Part shown: positions 26,481-34,787 of the stretch, in pieces
How the letters are laid out: every line of letters begins with the position of its first letter
How positions within the stretch are numbered: position 1 is the stretch's first letter
Made by a program: the position numbers and the translations under genes
The notes under the pieces: generated by a model
Told to the model about the DNA's origin: nothing
Database searches by the model: none
Seen by the model: only the letters and a program-made list of their open reading frames with translations
DNA from: Streptomyces sp. NBC_01335
GTDB taxonomy: Bacteria; Actinomycetota; Actinomycetes; Streptomycetales; Streptomycetaceae
Reading direction: 5' to 3'
Assembly: GCF_035953295.1 (NCBI RefSeq)
Contig: NZ_CP108370.1
Coordinates: forward strand, 6,061,001 to 6,125,000
Length of the DNA stretch: 64,000 bases

Positions 26481-26526
26481 CGGGAGACCGTACGCCCCCT
26501 GAGCCTGGCGCCTTCGGCACGGAAAA

Positions 26527-26563
26527 GGGCCGAGACCGAGTGCGTACCACTCGGTCCCGGCCC
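26527..26563. terminator. Bidirectional terminator
   Basis: 15-base arms (26527-26541 and 26549-26563) with one mismatch and a 7-base loop, between the LacI-family gene and the convergent TrkA gene. Confidence 0.78.
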
Positions 26564-26602
26564 TCAGGCGGTGTTTCGGGCCTCCGCCTCCCGGCCCGCG
26601 GC

Positions 26603-27283
26603 TCAGTCCTCCGCCGCTACCCCTCGGCGTACCGACAGCAGGTCTTCGAGCTGCTCCTCGCGGGCCTGCGCGGCCACGAACAGCAGCTCGTCACCGGCCT
26701 CCAGCGTCTCCTCGGGGCTCGGGGTCAGCACCCGCGTACCCCGGATGATGGTGACCAGGGAGGTGTCCTCGGGCCACTCCACCGCGCCCACCTGCGTGCC
26801 GGCCACGGCCGACTCCGGGGGCAGGGTCAGCTCGACCAGGTTGGCGTCGCCGTGGCTGAAGCGCAGCAGCCGGACCAGGTCGCCGACGCTCACCGCCTCT
26901 TCCACCAGCGCCGACATCAGACGGGGCGTGGAGACCGCGACGTCGACGCCCCAGGACTCGTTGAAGAGCCACTCGTTCTTGGGGTTGTTGACGCGGGCCA
27001 CGACCCTCGGCACCCCGTACTCGGTCTTCGCGAGCAGCGAGACGACCAGGTTGACCTTGTCGTCACCGGTCGCCGCGATCACGACGTTGCAGCGCTGGAG
27101 CGCAGCCTCGTCCAGCGAGGTGATCTCGCAGGCGTCCGCGAGGAGCCACTCGGCCATGGGGACCCGCTCCACCGAGATGGCGGTGGGGGCCTTGTCGACG
27201 AGCAGGACCTCGTGCCCGTTCTCCAGCAGCTCGGCCGCGATGGAACGGCCCACCGCGCCGGCGCCGGCAATCGCCACGCGCAT
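26603..27283 (-). CDS. TrkA/RCK potassium-uptake regulatory protein (second of pair)
   Basis: A 226-residue RCK protein. The N-terminal Rossmann domain (TrkA-N) has 'MRVAIAGAGAVGRSIAAEL', the GxGxxG nucleotide site, and 'NVVIAATGDDKVNL'. The C-terminal TrkA-C domain ('VELTLPPESAVAGTQVGAVE', 'LEAGDELLFVA') is the class that binds c-di-AMP or other ligands. Such proteins gate K+ channels and transporters. Its ATG (27283) coincides with the last base of the previous stop, so the pair is translationally coupled. It resembles the CeoC half of the CeoB/CeoC pair in Actinobacteria. Confidence 0.9.
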   Translation of the reverse strand: MRVAIAGAGAVGRSIAAELLENGHEVLLVDKAPTAISVERVPMAEWLLADACEITSLDEAALQRCNVVIAATGDDKVNLVVSLLAKTEYGVPRVVARVNNPKNEWLFNESWGVDVAVSTPRLMSALVEEAVSVGDLVRLLRFSHGDANLVELTLPPESAVAGTQVGAVEWPEDTSLVTIIRGTRVLTPSPEETLEAGDELLFVAAQAREEQLEDLLSVRRGVAAED

Positions 27284-27951
27284 CAGTGACCGCCTTCCTC
27301 GGGGCCCTCGGCGAAGGCCGCCTCGACCTTCGCGACCTCGTCCGTACGCATCATCACGTGGACCAGGTCACCCTCCTGCAGCACCGTCTGGGACGAGGGC
27401 AGGATCGCTTCACCCAGTCGGGTGAGGAAAGCCACACGCACCCCCGTCTCCTCCTGGAGCGTGCTGATCTTGTGACCGATCCACGCCGCCGAGGTGTGCA
27501 CCTCCGCGAGCTGCACACCGCCGCTCGGGTCGCGCCACAGCGGCTCGGCGCCGGACGGCAGCAGCCGCCGCAGCATCTGGTCCGCAGTCCAGCGGACCGT
27601 GGCCACGGTGGGAATGCCGAGACGCTGGTAGACCTCCGCGCGGCGGGGATCGTAGATGCGGGCCGCGACGTTCTCGATGCTGAACATCTCGCGGGCCACC
27701 CGGGCGGCGATGATGTTCGAGTTGTCGCCACTGCTGACGGCGGCGAAGGCGCCGGCTTCCTCGATACCCGCCTCGCGGAGGGTGTCCTGGTCGAAGCCGA
27801 CTCCGGTGACACGGCGGCCACCGAACCCGGAACCGAGGCGTCGGAACGCCGTGGGGTCCTGATCGATCACGGCGACCGTGTGCCCCTGCTGTTCCAGGGT
27901 CTGCGCGAGAGCGGCTCCGACTCGCCCGCAGCCCATGATGACGATATGCAC
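27283..27951 (-). CDS. TrkA/RCK potassium-uptake regulatory protein (first of pair)
   Basis: A 222-residue RCK protein with TrkA-N ('MHIVIMGCGRVGAALAQTLE', 'GFDQDTLREAGIEEAGAFAA') and TrkA-C ('GVRVAFLTRLGEAILPSSQT', 'LQEGDLVHVMM'). It is the CeoB-like partner. The two genes are overlapping and leftward, and they diverge from the KimA-like permease across about 490 bases. This suggests the RCK pair regulates that carrier or Kdp (inference). Confidence 0.9.
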   Translation of the reverse strand: MHIVIMGCGRVGAALAQTLEQQGHTVAVIDQDPTAFRRLGSGFGGRRVTGVGFDQDTLREAGIEEAGAFAAVSSGDNSNIIAARVAREMFSIENVAARIYDPRRAEVYQRLGIPTVATVRWTADQMLRRLLPSGAEPLWRDPSGGVQLAEVHTSAAWIGHKISTLQEETGVRVAFLTRLGEAILPSSQTVLQEGDLVHVMMRTDEVAKVEAAFAEGPEEGGH

Positions 27952-28442
27952 CCTGTGCCTACCTCGCAGTCCTGGTCGTCCGGCTGACCTGCGAAAACAC
28001 TGTGCTCACAACTCTCTCTCGGCTTACCGGGCAAAGAAACGGGGCAACCACGTCCGTCGTTGCCCGGAGATGAGCTTAAGCGGCATCCCCCTGCCCGCCT
28101 CACCCGAGTGTGCGTTCGGCCGGGCGCCGCGGCAAAGGCGGAGCGCGCGCCGGTGCAAGACGAGCGAAAGCGGAAGTAAAGGCGGAGTAAAGAGAGGGGT
28201 GGCGGGCGGGCGGAACGGGCCCGGAGCGCGGCGCGAGGGCGAAAAACCCGGCGGAGACGCGCGGAACCGGCACGAATGAGTGACCGAGCGCGGTGAAGTG
28301 GACGCGATGCGTCACATCGACTGGAGAAAGCGCAAGGATTTCGTTAAGGATTTTGCGAACTTTTCCGCTGATCGCAGGAGAATGGGGTGCCACGCGGTAA
28401 CGGGGGACGACGGGCCTCCGGGCAACGCTTACGATCCTCTGC
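27952..28442. other. Divergent intergenic region, TrkA pair / permease
   Basis: About 490 bases with no convincing gene. It must hold the promoters of both divergent units. I looked for a ydaO (c-di-AMP) riboswitch upstream of the permease and did not find its conserved core. No tRNA or long hairpin is seen. Confidence 0.45.
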
Positions 28443-30491
28443 GTGTCCAAACTGACCGACGTGCCCAAGCGGATCTTGATCGGACGGGCTCTGCGCAGCG
28501 ACAAGCTGGGAGAAACGCTCCTCCCCAAGCGCATCGCCCTCCCCGTCTTCGCATCCGACCCGCTGTCCTCGGTGGCGTACGCCCCGGGAGAAGTTCTCCT
28601 GGTGCTCTCCATCGCGGGCGTGTCGGCGTACCACTTCAGCCCGTGGATCGCGGTCGCCGTCGTGGTCCTGATGTTCACGGTCGTCGCCTCGTACCGGCAG
28701 AACGTCCACGCCTACCCGAGCGGCGGCGGCGACTACGAGGTCGCCACCACCAACCTCGGCCCGAAGGCCGGACTCACCGTCGCCAGTGCGCTGCTCGTCG
28801 ACTACGTCCTCACCGTCGCCGTGTCGATCGCCTCCGGCGTCGAGAACCTCGGCTCCGCGATCCCCTTCGTGGTGGAGCACAAGACGCTCTGCGCGATCGC
28901 CGCGATCGTGCTGCTGACCCTGATGAACCTGCGCGGCGTGAAGGAGTCGGGGAAGCTCTTCGCCATCCCGACGTACCTCTTCGTCGTCGGCGTCTTCATC
29001 ATGATCCTCTGGGGCGCCTTCCGCGGGCTGGTCCTCGGTGACTCCATGCACGCGCCGACCGCCGACTTCACGATCAAGCCCGAACACGGGGGACTGGCCG
29101 GTTTCGCGCTGGTCTTCCTGCTGCTGCGCGCCTTCTCCTCCGGATGTGCCGCGCTCACCGGTGTCGAGGCGATCAGCAACGGCGTACCCGCCTTCCGCAA
29201 GCCGAAGAGCAAGAACGCCGCGACCACCCTCCTGATGATGGGCCTGCTGGCCGTCACCATGTTCTGCGGCATCATCGCGCTGGCCATGGTCACCGACGTC
29301 AAGATGGCCGAGAACCCGGCGAAGGACCTGTTCCACAACGGTTCCTCGGTCGGCTCCAGCTTCGTCCAGGACCCGGTGATCTCCCAGGTCGCCGCAGCCG
29401 TCTTCGGCGACGGCTCCTTCCTCTTCGTCGTCCTCGCCGCGGCCACCGCGCTGGTGCTCTTCCTCGCGGCGAACACCGCGTACAACGGCTTCCCGCTGCT
29501 CGGCTCGATCCTCGCCCAGGACCGCTACCTGCCGCGCCAGCTGCACACCCGCGGCGACCGCCTCGCCTTCTCCAACGGCATCGTGCTGCTGGCCGGTGCG
29601 GCCATCCTGCTGGTCTGGATCTACGGCGCGGACTCCACCCGCCTGATCCAGCTCTACATCGTCGGCGTCTTCGTCTCCTTCACCCTCAGCCAGACGGGCA
29701 TGGTCCGGCACTGGAACCGGCACCTGCGCACCGAGAAGGACCCGAACACCCGCCGCCGCATGATCCGCTCGCGGGCCATCAACACCTTCGGCGCCTTCTT
29801 CACCGGCCTGGTGCTGGTCGTCGTCCTCGCCACCAAGTTCACCCACGGTGCCTGGGTCGCCCTGCTCGGCATGGTGATCTTCTACGGAACGATGACCGCG
29901 ATCCGTAAGCACTACGACCGCGTCGCCCGCGAGATCGCCGCCGACGAGACCCCGTCCGACGAGACCGTCCGGCCCTCGCGCGTCCACGCGATCGTCCTGG
30001 TCTCCAAGCTCCACCGCCCCACCCTGCGCGCCCTCGCCTACGCCAAGCTGATCCGCACGGACCACCTGGAGGCGCTCTCCATCAGCGTCGACCCGCAGGA
30101 GACGAAGGCGCTGCGCGAGGACTGGGAACGGCGCGGCATCAACGTCCCGCTCAAGATCCTCGACTCCCCGTACCGCGAGGTGACCCGCCCGGTCATCGAG
30201 TACGTCAAGGGACTGCGCCGGGAGAGCCCGCGCGACGTGGTGAGCGTGTACATCCCCGAGTACGTCGTCGGGCACTGGTACGAGCACCTGCTCCACAATC
30301 AGAGCGCGCTCCGGCTGAAGGGGCGGCTGCTCTTCACCCCCGGCGTCATGGTCACCTCCGTGCCGTACCAGCTGGAGTCCTCCGAGGTCGCGAAGAAGCG
30401 CGCCCGCAGGCGCGCCGAGTGGACCGCCCCGGGCTCCGTCCGGCGCGGACCGGTCGAGCGGCGGCCCAAGGAGCAGGCGAAGAAGCCCTGA
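28443..30491 (+). CDS. APC-superfamily permease, KimA-like (probable K+ importer)
   Basis: A 682-residue transporter with about 12 helices and a cytoplasmic C-terminal domain of about 170 residues. The first helix carries 'FASDPLSSVAYAPGEVLLVL' and helix 3 'LLVDYVLTVAVSIASG'. Asp39, Tyr46, Asp120 and Tyr121 correspond, with a constant offset of three, to the K+-coordinating residues I recall for Bacillus KimA (Asp36, Tyr43, Asp117, Tyr118). The C-terminal domain ('VHAIVLVSKLHRPTLRALAY') is like the stress-protein fold of KimA, which is controlled by c-di-AMP. Older annotation would read 'amino acid permease'. Its position beside the RCK pair supports K+ as substrate. The GTG start is supported by family length. 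Confidence 0.85.
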   Translation: MSKLTDVPKRILIGRALRSDKLGETLLPKRIALPVFASDPLSSVAYAPGEVLLVLSIAGVSAYHFSPWIAVAVVVLMFTVVASYRQNVHAYPSGGGDYEVATTNLGPKAGLTVASALLVDYVLTVAVSIASGVENLGSAIPFVVEHKTLCAIAAIVLLTLMNLRGVKESGKLFAIPTYLFVVGVFIMILWGAFRGLVLGDSMHAPTADFTIKPEHGGLAGFALVFLLLRAFSSGCAALTGVEAISNGVPAFRKPKSKNAATTLLMMGLLAVTMFCGIIALAMVTDVKMAENPAKDLFHNGSSVGSSFVQDPVISQVAAAVFGDGSFLFVVLAAATALVLFLAANTAYNGFPLLGSILAQDRYLPRQLHTRGDRLAFSNGIVLLAGAAILLVWIYGADSTRLIQLYIVGVFVSFTLSQTGMVRHWNRHLRTEKDPNTRRRMIRSRAINTFGAFFTGLVLVVVLATKFTHGAWVALLGMVIFYGTMTAIRKHYDRVAREIAADETPSDETVRPSRVHAIVLVSKLHRPTLRALAYAKLIRTDHLEALSISVDPQETKALREDWERRGINVPLKILDSPYREVTRPVIEYVKGLRRESPRDVVSVYIPEYVVGHWYEHLLHNQSALRLKGRLLFTPGVMVTSVPYQLESSEVAKKRARRRAEWTAPGSVRRGPVERRPKEQAKKP

Positions 30492-30703
30492 GGGGGGCGG
30501 GGCAGCGGGGCGGCCCTCCGGCCGTTCTTCTCCCGGCCCGGCCCCTCCGTGGCGTGGTGAACGGCCGGACGACTCCCACGTAGACTGGTGGGCTGTTGTC
30601 CGGCCGCGTGCGTAGGGGCCGGATCCCCGCTCGGCTTCCGCCGCGGAGTGCCGCCCGCGACTGCCGTTCCTCTGTACGTCCCCGATCTCTGGAGTCCCCC
30701 CTC

Positions 30704-32032
30704 ATGCCGAACGAATCCACGTTGTCGCTGGTCGGGGAGGAGTACGAGGTCGAGGTCGGCCCCGTCGCGCACGGAGGCCACTGCATCGCCCGGACCGACG
30801 GGGGCCGGGTGCTCTTCGTACGCCACACGCTCCCCGGCGAGAAGATCATCGCCCGTGTCACGGACGGCGACACCGACTCCCGCTTCCTGCGCGCCGACGC
30901 CGTCACCGTCATCGAGCCCTCGAAGGACCGCGTCCCGGCCCCGTGCCCCTACGCCGGCCCCGGCATGTGCGGCGGCTGCGACTGGCAGCACGCCAAGCCG
31001 GGCGCCCAGCGCCGGCTCAAGGGCGAGGTCATCGCCGAGCAGCTCCAGCGCCTCGCCGGCCTCACCCCGGAAGAGGCCGGCTGGGACGGCACCGTCATGC
31101 CCGCCGAGGGCGACAAGCTCCCCGCCGGTGAGGTGCCCGCCTGGCGCACCCGCGTCCAGTACGCCATCGACGACGAGGGCCGTGCGGGACTGCGCAAGCA
31201 CCGCTCCCACGACGTCCAGCCGATCGACCACTGCATGATCGCCGCCCCCGGCGTCACCGAGCTGGGCGTCGAGAAGCGCTCCTGGCCCACGCTGGCCGGC
31301 GTCGAGGCGATCTCCGCCACCGGCTCCCACGACCGCCAGGTCGTCCTCACCCCGAAGCCCGGCGGCCGGCTGCCCCTGGTCGAGCTCGACAAGCCCGTCT
31401 CCGTCCTGCGCGTCGAGGAGCACGACGGCGGTGTGCACCGCGTCCACGGCCGCGCCTTCGTCCGCGAGGTCGCCGACGACCGCACCTACCGCGTCGGCTC
31501 CGGCGGCTTCTGGCAGGTCCACCCGCAGGCCGCCAACACCCTGGTCCGCGCCGTCATGCAGGGCCTGCTGCCCCGCAAGAACGACACGGCCCTCGACCTC
31601 TACTGCGGCGTCGGCCTCTTCGCCGGCGCCATCGGCCAGCGCATCGGCGAGAAGGGCGCGGTCCTCGGCATCGAGTCCGGCAAGCGCGCCGTCGAGGACG
31701 CCCGCCACAACCTGAAGGACCTCGACCGGGTCCGCATCGAGCACGGCAAGGTCGACCAGATCCTGCCCCGCACCGGCATCACCGAGTGCGACCTCATCGT
31801 CCTCGACCCGCCCCGCGCCGGCGCCGGCAAGCAGGTCGTCAAGCACCTCTCGGGGCTGGGCGCCCGCAAGATCGCCTACGTCGCGTGCGACCCGGCGGCG
31901 CTGGCGCGGGACATCGCGTACTTCCGGGACGGCGGCTACAAGGTGCGGACGCTGCGGGCGTTCGACCTCTTTCCGATGACGCACCACGTGGAGTGCGTGG
32001 CGATCCTGGAGCCGGTGAAGAAGGGCGACTGA
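30704..32032 (+). CDS. TRAM-domain class I RNA (uracil-5)-methyltransferase
   Basis: A 442-residue TrmA/RlmC/RlmD-family enzyme, probably making m5U in 23S rRNA. The N-terminal TRAM domain (residues 10-65) has 'VEVGPVAHGGHCIAR'. An iron-sulfur motif follows in 'PCPYAGPGMCGGCDWQH'. The methyltransferase domain has the SAM site 'ALDLYCGVGLFAGAI', the base-binding 'LIVLDPPRAGAG' and the catalytic cysteine in 'IAYVACDPAALARDIAYF'. ATG 30704 has GGAG about 9 bases upstream; the upstream in-frame stretch is not conserved. It is the last recognisable housekeeping gene before the island. Confidence 0.92.
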   Translation: MPNESTLSLVGEEYEVEVGPVAHGGHCIARTDGGRVLFVRHTLPGEKIIARVTDGDTDSRFLRADAVTVIEPSKDRVPAPCPYAGPGMCGGCDWQHAKPGAQRRLKGEVIAEQLQRLAGLTPEEAGWDGTVMPAEGDKLPAGEVPAWRTRVQYAIDDEGRAGLRKHRSHDVQPIDHCMIAAPGVTELGVEKRSWPTLAGVEAISATGSHDRQVVLTPKPGGRLPLVELDKPVSVLRVEEHDGGVHRVHGRAFVREVADDRTYRVGSGGFWQVHPQAANTLVRAVMQGLLPRKNDTALDLYCGVGLFAGAIGQRIGEKGAVLGIESGKRAVEDARHNLKDLDRVRIEHGKVDQILPRTGITECDLIVLDPPRAGAGKQVVKHLSGLGARKIAYVACDPAALARDIAYFRDGGYKVRTLRAFDLFPMTHHVECVAILEPVKKGD

Positions 32033-32673
32033 CATGGGTCTATCGGTGTACGACAGGTGCGGCGTGGGCGTCGCGGGCGGTCCCGTGACGCTCAGGCGGC
32101 GCCGAGCCGGGTGGGATGCCAGATGTCTTGTCGGGCAGATCGGACCGATCGAGGTGACGAGCACCGAGGGCTGACGAGAGTTGTGCCCCGGACCCGTTGC
32201 GTGGCCGACCGACGGAGTTCACGGGTGACGGCCGCCCCGCCAGGGGCGGTGGGCGCATCCGCGTTGTCCCGTGCGGCGGCGCTCACCCTGCGGCCGGAAG
32301 CGCTCCCGCTCTCCGCTCTGGCAACGCTCCGCGGAAGGATCGGCACCGTCGGCGCGGACACAGATCCGGACCCGTCCCATGGCGCTCTGCCGGATGTGCG
32401 AGGGGTCGGTAGCGGCCTTCAGACCCGTACCCTCGCGGACGCTGCGCAAGGGCCCAGGCGTTTTCCTCGCGGCTGGCGGAGCCCCGTGCGTCCGGGGTGG
32501 CGGTCCACCGGACACCCGCGCGGATTTGCGTGTGGAAATCCTGTGAACCAAGTCAACATGCGTTAGCCTGACTCCCGGCTCCCGGGAGCGGGAAGGCTGC
32601 GAGGGGTACCCGCTCAAGTGCTCCCGCAAGCCGACACTCCGGGTTCCGCTCGGCCGACGCCTCTGGAGAAGTG
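32033..32673. promoter_or_regulatory. Left junction of the island; promoter and leader of the methylase operon
   Basis: About 640 bases with no recognisable gene; open frames on both strands lack ribosome-binding sites and similarity. Near the right end TAGCCT (32564-32569) could be a -10 box. A 7-base-pair hairpin, CTCCCGG/CCGGGAG (32572-32588), lies in the likely leader. No tRNA, integrase or direct repeat marks the junction. Confidence 0.45.
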
Positions 32674-34713
32674 ATGACCTCGCCCCCCGCCGTACCGGTG
32701 ACCCTGGCCGAGATCGCCCGGCTCGCGGGAGTGGGGCGGGCCGCCGTCAGCAACTGGCGCCGCCGCTACGACACTTTTCCGCCACGGATCGGCGGCACCG
32801 ATGTGAGCCCCCACTTTTCTCTGACGGACATCGAGAAATGGCTCAGGGAGAACAAGAAACTGGGGAAGGCCTCTAGCCGCGAATGGCTCTGGCCCCGATT
32901 CGAGGCCCTGGGTGACCGTGACGAGACCGGGCTCGCCATCGCCGTCGCAGGGCGGTTGCTGGCCGGAGAGAAGAGCGACGGCGGCTGGGCGGACGACGCC
33001 CGCTCTGGCCCCGTAAGGGCCGCTGTGGAGCTGGGGCGGCGCGAGGGCTCGTCCGACGTCCTCACGTTTCTGCTGCGCCGCTGGCTGGATACGCACGTAC
33101 GCCAGATCACCGTCACCCCCGAGCCGCTGGCTGACCTCATGGCCGATATCGCCTTGCGGGAACGCGAGTCTGCCGCCGACGAGTACGGGCAGGCCCCTGT
33201 CACGGTGCTCGACCCCGCGTGCGGGGTGGGTCATCTGCTGGCCGCCGCCGCGACGGCCGTCCCCGCCGCCCTGAACCGGCCGGCCGCGCTTCTCGGATGC
33301 GATCGCGATCCAGTGCTCACCGCTCTTACCGATGTGCGGCTCGCACTGTTGCCTCGCCCCGGGGCACCGGCGCCCGATGCCGTGGTCGCGCCGGGGGATT
33401 CCCTCCGCGCTGATCCGCTCATCGGCACACGGGCGGACATGGTGCTGTGCAACCCGCCCTCCAACGAACGAGACTGGGGGTACGAAGACCTCGCCACGGA
33501 CGCCCGGTGGGCACACGGAATGCCGCCCCGCACCGAACCCGAGCTCGCCTGGGTTCAGCACTGTCTCGCCCGGCTCCGCCCCGGCGGCAGCGCGGTCCTC
33601 CTGCTGCCGCCGACCGTCGCCGCGCGCAAGGCCGGCCGGAGAATCCGCGGATCGCTGCTGCGCACGGGTGCTCTGCGGGCCGTGGTGGCGCTCCCGCCCG
33701 GATCCGCGGCACCGCACAGTCTCTCGCTGCACTTGTGGGTACTGCGTAGGCCTGCTGCGGGGGAAAACCCGCCAGGTCCGGGGGAGCTCCTGCTCGTCGA
33801 CGCGGCCGCGCGGTTTCCCCGGTCCATGGCCCGGGAGAACGGTCCCGAATGGGGTGAACTCGGCGCTTTCATCAGGTCCGTCGTCTTTGGCGCGACCGGC
33901 GAGGCGAAGGGCGGAACCGCGGGTGGGGGCTCCGACGTGACCGAGTGGGCCGCGGTTGTCCCCGTCATCGACCTACTCGATGACGAGGTGGACCTCACTC
34001 CCGGCCGCCACATCACGACGGCCTCGGGAACTGCCGGGCCCCGGCTCGCGGACTCGTGGACCGAGGTCGGCGAACTACTCGACGCTCTCCGGACCGAAAG
34101 CGCCCACCTGGCCGCCATCGATCTCAGCAGCGGCGCGGCGGATCAGCCGTACGCAACCGTCGGTGAACTCGCCCGGGCCGGGGCGCTCACCCTCCGATCG
34201 GGCCGCCATCCGGACGAAGCGGCCACGCTGGAGCCCCGGCACGGGAGGATCCCGCTGCTGACCCTCTCCGATCTGCTGCTGGACGGATCGCCCGGCGGAT
34301 GGGCACACCCCGACGACGCCGTCGTCGTGGAGCCCGGGGACGTGGTGGTCGTCGGTGTCTCCAGGGAGTTCTCGGCCTGGGTCCACGAAGGCCCGCCCAT
34401 GGCGGTGGGCCCGCAGATCCACGCACTCCGAGTCGACCCGGAGGTACTCGACCGCTGGTTCCTTGCGGGTTCGCTCAAGGCGTCGGCCAACGCCCGTCAC
34501 GCCGGTACCCATACGTCGAGCTCCTCCCGGATCGATATGCGCCGACTCCAGGTGCGCAGACTCGCCCTGCCGGAGCAGCGGCGGTACAGCGAAGCGTTTC
34601 GGCGGCTGGCCGCCTTCGAGCGGCTGGCCGAACGGTTGGGGTTCGTCGCCAAGGAGCTGGGGCGGGACCTCGGCGACGAACTCGCCGCGGGACGCCTGGT
34701 GTACGGGAAATAG
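32674..34713 (+). CDS. HTH-containing N6-adenine DNA methyltransferase with specificity-like C-terminus
   Basis: A 679-residue protein. Residues 8-64 form a MerR/AlpA-like helix-turn-helix ('TLAEIARLAGVGRAAVSNWR'). Residues 175-330 are the gamma-class N6-adenine methylase with SAM motif 'VLDPACGVGHLLAAA' and catalytic 'LCNPPS' (260-263). Residues 500-670 resemble a type I HsdS target-recognition half ('EPGDVVVVGVSREFSAWVHE', 'RRLQVRRLALPEQRRYSEAF'). It would therefore modify DNA by itself; no HsdR or HsdS gene is nearby. ATG 32674 has GGAG 5 bases upstream. The five following genes, read with it, look like one defence locus in which this enzyme may mark self DNA (inference). Confidence 0.85.
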   Translation: MTSPPAVPVTLAEIARLAGVGRAAVSNWRRRYDTFPPRIGGTDVSPHFSLTDIEKWLRENKKLGKASSREWLWPRFEALGDRDETGLAIAVAGRLLAGEKSDGGWADDARSGPVRAAVELGRREGSSDVLTFLLRRWLDTHVRQITVTPEPLADLMADIALRERESAADEYGQAPVTVLDPACGVGHLLAAAATAVPAALNRPAALLGCDRDPVLTALTDVRLALLPRPGAPAPDAVVAPGDSLRADPLIGTRADMVLCNPPSNERDWGYEDLATDARWAHGMPPRTEPELAWVQHCLARLRPGGSAVLLLPPTVAARKAGRRIRGSLLRTGALRAVVALPPGSAAPHSLSLHLWVLRRPAAGENPPGPGELLLVDAAARFPRSMARENGPEWGELGAFIRSVVFGATGEAKGGTAGGGSDVTEWAAVVPVIDLLDDEVDLTPGRHITTASGTAGPRLADSWTEVGELLDALRTESAHLAAIDLSSGAADQPYATVGELARAGALTLRSGRHPDEAATLEPRHGRIPLLTLSDLLLDGSPGGWAHPDDAVVVEPGDVVVVGVSREFSAWVHEGPPMAVGPQIHALRVDPEVLDRWFLAGSLKASANARHAGTHTSSSSRIDMRRLQVRRLALPEQRRYSEAFRRLAAFERLAERLGFVAKELGRDLGDELAAGRLVYGK

Positions 34714-34787
34714 ACCAGGCCCTGGGAGGCAAGGTGCCTGCCGGGGAGCGTCGGACGGTGCCGGGCGCTCCGGCGGGTCCTGTGACG

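Noticed and set aside
28280..28442. Possible ydaO (c-di-AMP) riboswitch before the KimA-like gene
   Set aside because: The gap has short G-rich runs, but the conserved ydaO core segments could not be found.
28344..30296. A 650-codon minus-strand frame opposite the permease
   Set aside because: Composition is that of an antisense shadow (Asp/Glu/Gly/Val/Arg-rich, no domain), while the plus strand has a complete transporter.
32057..32566. Possible gene at the left island junction
   Set aside because: No start with a ribosome-binding site, no recognisable protein on either strand and frames of similar length on both.
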